Shown here: positions 61,943-64,000 of the stretch, one piece after another
Numbering within the stretch: the stretch's first letter is position 1
How the letters are laid out: each line of letters begins with the position of its first letter
Source of the DNA: CAKSQF01 sp051867925
GTDB taxonomy: Bacteria; Bacillota; Clostridia; Oscillospirales; CAG-272
Length of the DNA: 64,000 nt
Reading direction: 5' to 3'
Assembly: GCA_051867925.1 (NCBI GenBank)
Contig: JBJDZI010000094.1
Location: forward strand, 1 to 64,000
The notes under the pieces: generated by a model
What the model was told of the DNA's origin: nothing
The model's database searches: none
Seen by the model: the letters and a program-made list of their open reading frames with translations, nothing else
Program-made: the position numbers and the translations under genes

Positions 61943-63307
61943 TTGGGGTTCGCCTGTATTTTGATCTGTTCAGTCGGTCTGGCACTGAATGTCAGCGCAG
62001 ACACCCTTGAGCAGAATCCCGGCACCCACGAAATCGCTATGGAAGCTGAAGTATCCGCTACTTCTGAGGTAACCATCACCCCGTCTGACGATTTCGTTCT
62101 GATTGGCGAGAGTGTTCAATACAGTTGTTCAGGTGCTCCCGGCACTGTAACCTGGCAGATTCGTGACACCAATATTGCCACCGTCAATGGCACCGGATTG
62201 GTCACAGGCGTTTCCCAAGGGCAGACCTATCTGACTGCGATGTGGGACGGCGGATCGCTCTCGGTCACCATCAAGGTAGGTGCTCTGAAAGAAGGCACTT
62301 ATTATATTGGAAATAAGGGCTCAACGTTATACATGGATCTCGAAGGTGCAGCTTCTACCGACGGTACACCAATTCAGCAATGGCAATTCCATGGCGGCAT
62401 TCAAAGCAGATGGATTATTGCTATGGAAAGTACGGGCTTTTATTCCATCCGCTGTGCGTACACAGGAAAATACATCGGCGTAGAGAATTCCTCCACCGGC
62501 AGTAACGCGGCAATTCTGCAGTACAGTTCCATTGCCAATCAAAGAGGACGGCAATGGTATATTTCGGTCACTTCAAGCGGCGCATACCGATTCACGCCGC
62601 GATCAGCAAGCAATATGGCATTGGCAGTTCCCCTCTCCGGCACCTTTGATAATGGAACCGATCTCGTACAGCTTGTATACACTGATAACACCAACTATCG
62701 GGATGAGTGGGTAGTGATTGAAAATGGGATAACGACCTTTCTCGCGATTCCTGATACCGGGCACGATCACCAAGCCTCTTTCCCTTCTGCTATCACTTCT
62801 GTCAACGCTATGGGATACGGTGAAAACCACATCTACACCAGCGCAAATACAAATTCCTGCATAGAGATGATTGCATCGTCTGATATTTTCTACAGCAGAT
62901 CGCACGGTGCTCAAACGCATATATCCCTTGCGACCGGTTCGTTTGGTGTACGGAACCTAAATAGCCAAGTCCCGAACGACAAATTTTCGAAATGCAAGTT
63001 GGTTCTATTTGGTGCCTGTTCCACAGGTCAGGGACGCGCACTCGAGGAGAACTTAGTCAACGCAGTTCAAGCCAAAGGTGCAAAGACCGTGATCGGTTTT
63101 GAATCCACCGTAAATTGTAGCGAAATGAACGACTGGGCAAAAGCCTTTTTCGCTGCTTTAGCGCAAAAAGATACTGTTAGAGCAGCCTGCAGAGCGGCTG
63201 ATGCAGTCATTTCGGAAGAATATCCCAGCACTACAACCGTTGGGTATTGGTATATTGCCGGTATCCAAACCCAAATCATACATCTTGATACCATAGGAGG
63301 TAACTGA
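61943..63307 (+). CDS. Secreted Ig-like / ricin-type lectin / caspase-like (CHAT-type) protein; start out of frame
   Basis: 454 residues from TTG 61943. A hydrophobic signal region (about 1-19) is followed by a BIG2-like domain (about 40-112) and a ricin-B-type beta-trefoil (about 115-260, repeats of QQWQF, RQWYI, DEWVV). A C-terminal caspase/CHAT-like peptidase domain (about 265-445) has His321 in YSRSHGA and Cys359 in LFGACSTG, the clan CD dyad. The best ribosome site, AAGGAG (61921-61926), points to ATG 61936, 9 bases on. That frame stops after 24 codons, because T6G4 (61939-61948) puts it out of phase; one base fewer would join it to the long frame. The gene is therefore off, slippage-expressed or mis-assembled as printed. 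A lipoprotein gene follows 1 base later. Confidence 0.72.
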   Translation: MGFACILICSVGLALNVSADTLEQNPGTHEIAMEAEVSATSEVTITPSDDFVLIGESVQYSCSGAPGTVTWQIRDTNIATVNGTGLVTGVSQGQTYLTAMWDGGSLSVTIKVGALKEGTYYIGNKGSTLYMDLEGAASTDGTPIQQWQFHGGIQSRWIIAMESTGFYSIRCAYTGKYIGVENSSTGSNAAILQYSSIANQRGRQWYISVTSSGAYRFTPRSASNMALAVPLSGTFDNGTDLVQLVYTDNTNYRDEWVVIENGITTFLAIPDTGHDHQASFPSAITSVNAMGYGENHIYTSANTNSCIEMIASSDIFYSRSHGAQTHISLATGSFGVRNLNSQVPNDKFSKCKLVLFGACSTGQGRALEENLVNAVQAKGAKTVIGFESTVNCSEMNDWAKAFFAALAQKDTVRAACRAADAVISEEYPSTTTVGYWYIAGIQTQIIHLDTIGGN

Positions 63308-63308
63308 T

Positions 63309-64000
63309 ATGAAGTCCACCACTCGTTTTTTCAGTATTCTGTTTGCAGCATTGTTCTGCCTGACTGCTTGCGCCGGTCAAACTGATGTCAATGACCGTCC
63401 CGAGCCCATCACATTAACTGCCGATTCCTTCTCTGCCATGCATCTTTCAGCAAGTGATGCGAACATTCTCAACGATCAAGCAGTCATCCGTTCGCAAAAT
63501 ACCAATCCATTCGTTGATGCAAACGCAAACACGCAAGCCGATCTGTCTCTGAAAAACAATCCCATCACCGTAGCATACAAAGAGACGCTCATGGATGCAT
63601 ACGGAAATCAAATCAACCATTATCAGTCGACAGATGGGAAAATTAAAGCCAAATATGATAAAGAGAATGGAAAATTGGTTCAAATAACGGCTACCAAAAG
63701 CGACTTCCAAATGCCGGATGATCTGCAAACCGAAGAAGATTATCTGACCTTTGTCAAAGAGGTGTTGAAGGATTACGGCGTCACCGATCTGTCGGGCTAC
63801 CAATACTCGTGCAAAACCGGTCTTTGTGTATTCGGAGAGAATTACGCATATGGAGATTCCAAGGACTATTTTTATCGGGATTTCGATCCTTCCTGCGAGG
63901 AACTCTCCTATTACGAGTTTTGTTTCGATAAGATCATCGACGGCTATCATACGTCTGATTCTATTCAGATCTATATCGCCATTGACCCCATAGATATAAT
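63309..64000 (+). CDS. Lipoprotein of unknown function (runs off the window)
   Basis: ATG 63309 is preceded by AGGAGGT, which overlaps the stop of the lectin-protease gene, so translation is probably coupled. The signal peptide MKSTTRFFSILFAALFCL ends at LTAC, giving lipidated Cys21. The open frame continues to the window end (230 codons). The visible part is polar, with repeated short motifs of the type DAYGNQINHYQSTDGKI, and contains two Cys in YQYSCKTGLC. No family is recognised. Confidence 0.8.
   Translation, partial: MKSTTRFFSILFAALFCLTACAGQTDVNDRPEPITLTADSFSAMHLSASDANILNDQAVIRSQNTNPFVDANANTQADLSLKNNPITVAYKETLMDAYGNQINHYQSTDGKIKAKYDKENGKLVQITATKSDFQMPDDLQTEEDYLTFVKEVLKDYGVTDLSGYQYSCKTGLCVFGENYAYGDSKDYFYRDFDPSCEELSYYEFCFDKIIDGYHTSDSIQIYIAIDPIDI

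Overview
The window looks like a metagenome-assembled scaffold of an anaerobic low-to-mid GC Bacillota, most likely a gut or rumen Clostridia of the Oscillospiraceae/Ruminococcaceae type. The evidence is: near-consensus TTGACA-17-TATAAT promoters, AGGAGG-type ribosome sites, many lipoproteins with Thr-rich linkers behind the lipobox Cys, CUT1 sugar ABC transporters with MsmK-type ATPases, an oxygen-sensitive glycyl radical enzyme, and a UPF0210/ACT gene pair. The genus cannot be named from sequence reading alone. A run of 100 Ns at 46867-46966 marks a scaffold gap. No rRNA, tRNA, CRISPR array, insertion sequence or prophage was seen.

Layout. 1-4500: AT-richer accessory region with a candidate small RNA, a CHAP-domain secreted protein and three lipoproteins; two of these genes have lesions in the signal-peptide region. 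4655-17178: rarA, a GH5-like glycosidase, a GH38 alpha-mannosidase, an M48 membrane peptidase, the orphan sugar ABC ATPase msmK, rsuA and a secreted transglutaminase-like protein. 17345-31358: a plant-arabinoside region. A leftward operon holds AraC regulator, uncharacterised glycyl radical enzyme, its activase, LamG lipoprotein and LamG-GH127 beta-L-arabinofuranosidase. Next come a surface protein and a divergent AraC / PA14-GH51 arabinofuranosidase pair. 31895-55549: a 24-kb nucleic-acid-use region. 55687-64000: RDD membrane protein, a repeat-rich intergenic stretch, UPF0210/UPF0237, two CNNM transporters, and a secreted lectin-caspase-like protein followed by a lipoprotein that runs off the end.

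The most interesting reading is that 31895-55549 is one functional unit built from convergent transcription units. Rightward are a surface endonuclease I and a 5'-nucleotidase lipoprotein, then tdk, deoC, deoD, deoB, cdd, pdp, udk, dGTPase, two NrnA-like DHH phosphoesterases and surE. Leftward are a complete CUT1 ABC importer, a staphylococcal-nuclease lipoprotein, two surface proteins with OB-fold-like domains, and a separately promoted barnase-like RNase lipoprotein. Together they would capture and cut DNA and RNA at the cell surface, take up the products, and feed deoxyribose and ribose into central metabolism. The enzyme assignments are strong. The substrate of the ABC importer and the idea of a dedicated locus are inference.

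Three secreted-protein genes (starts near 633, 3250 and 61936) each have a good ribosome site and ATG whose reading frame is broken inside the signal peptide: one by an amber codon, two at short homopolymers. This could be phase variation, decay or assembly error.
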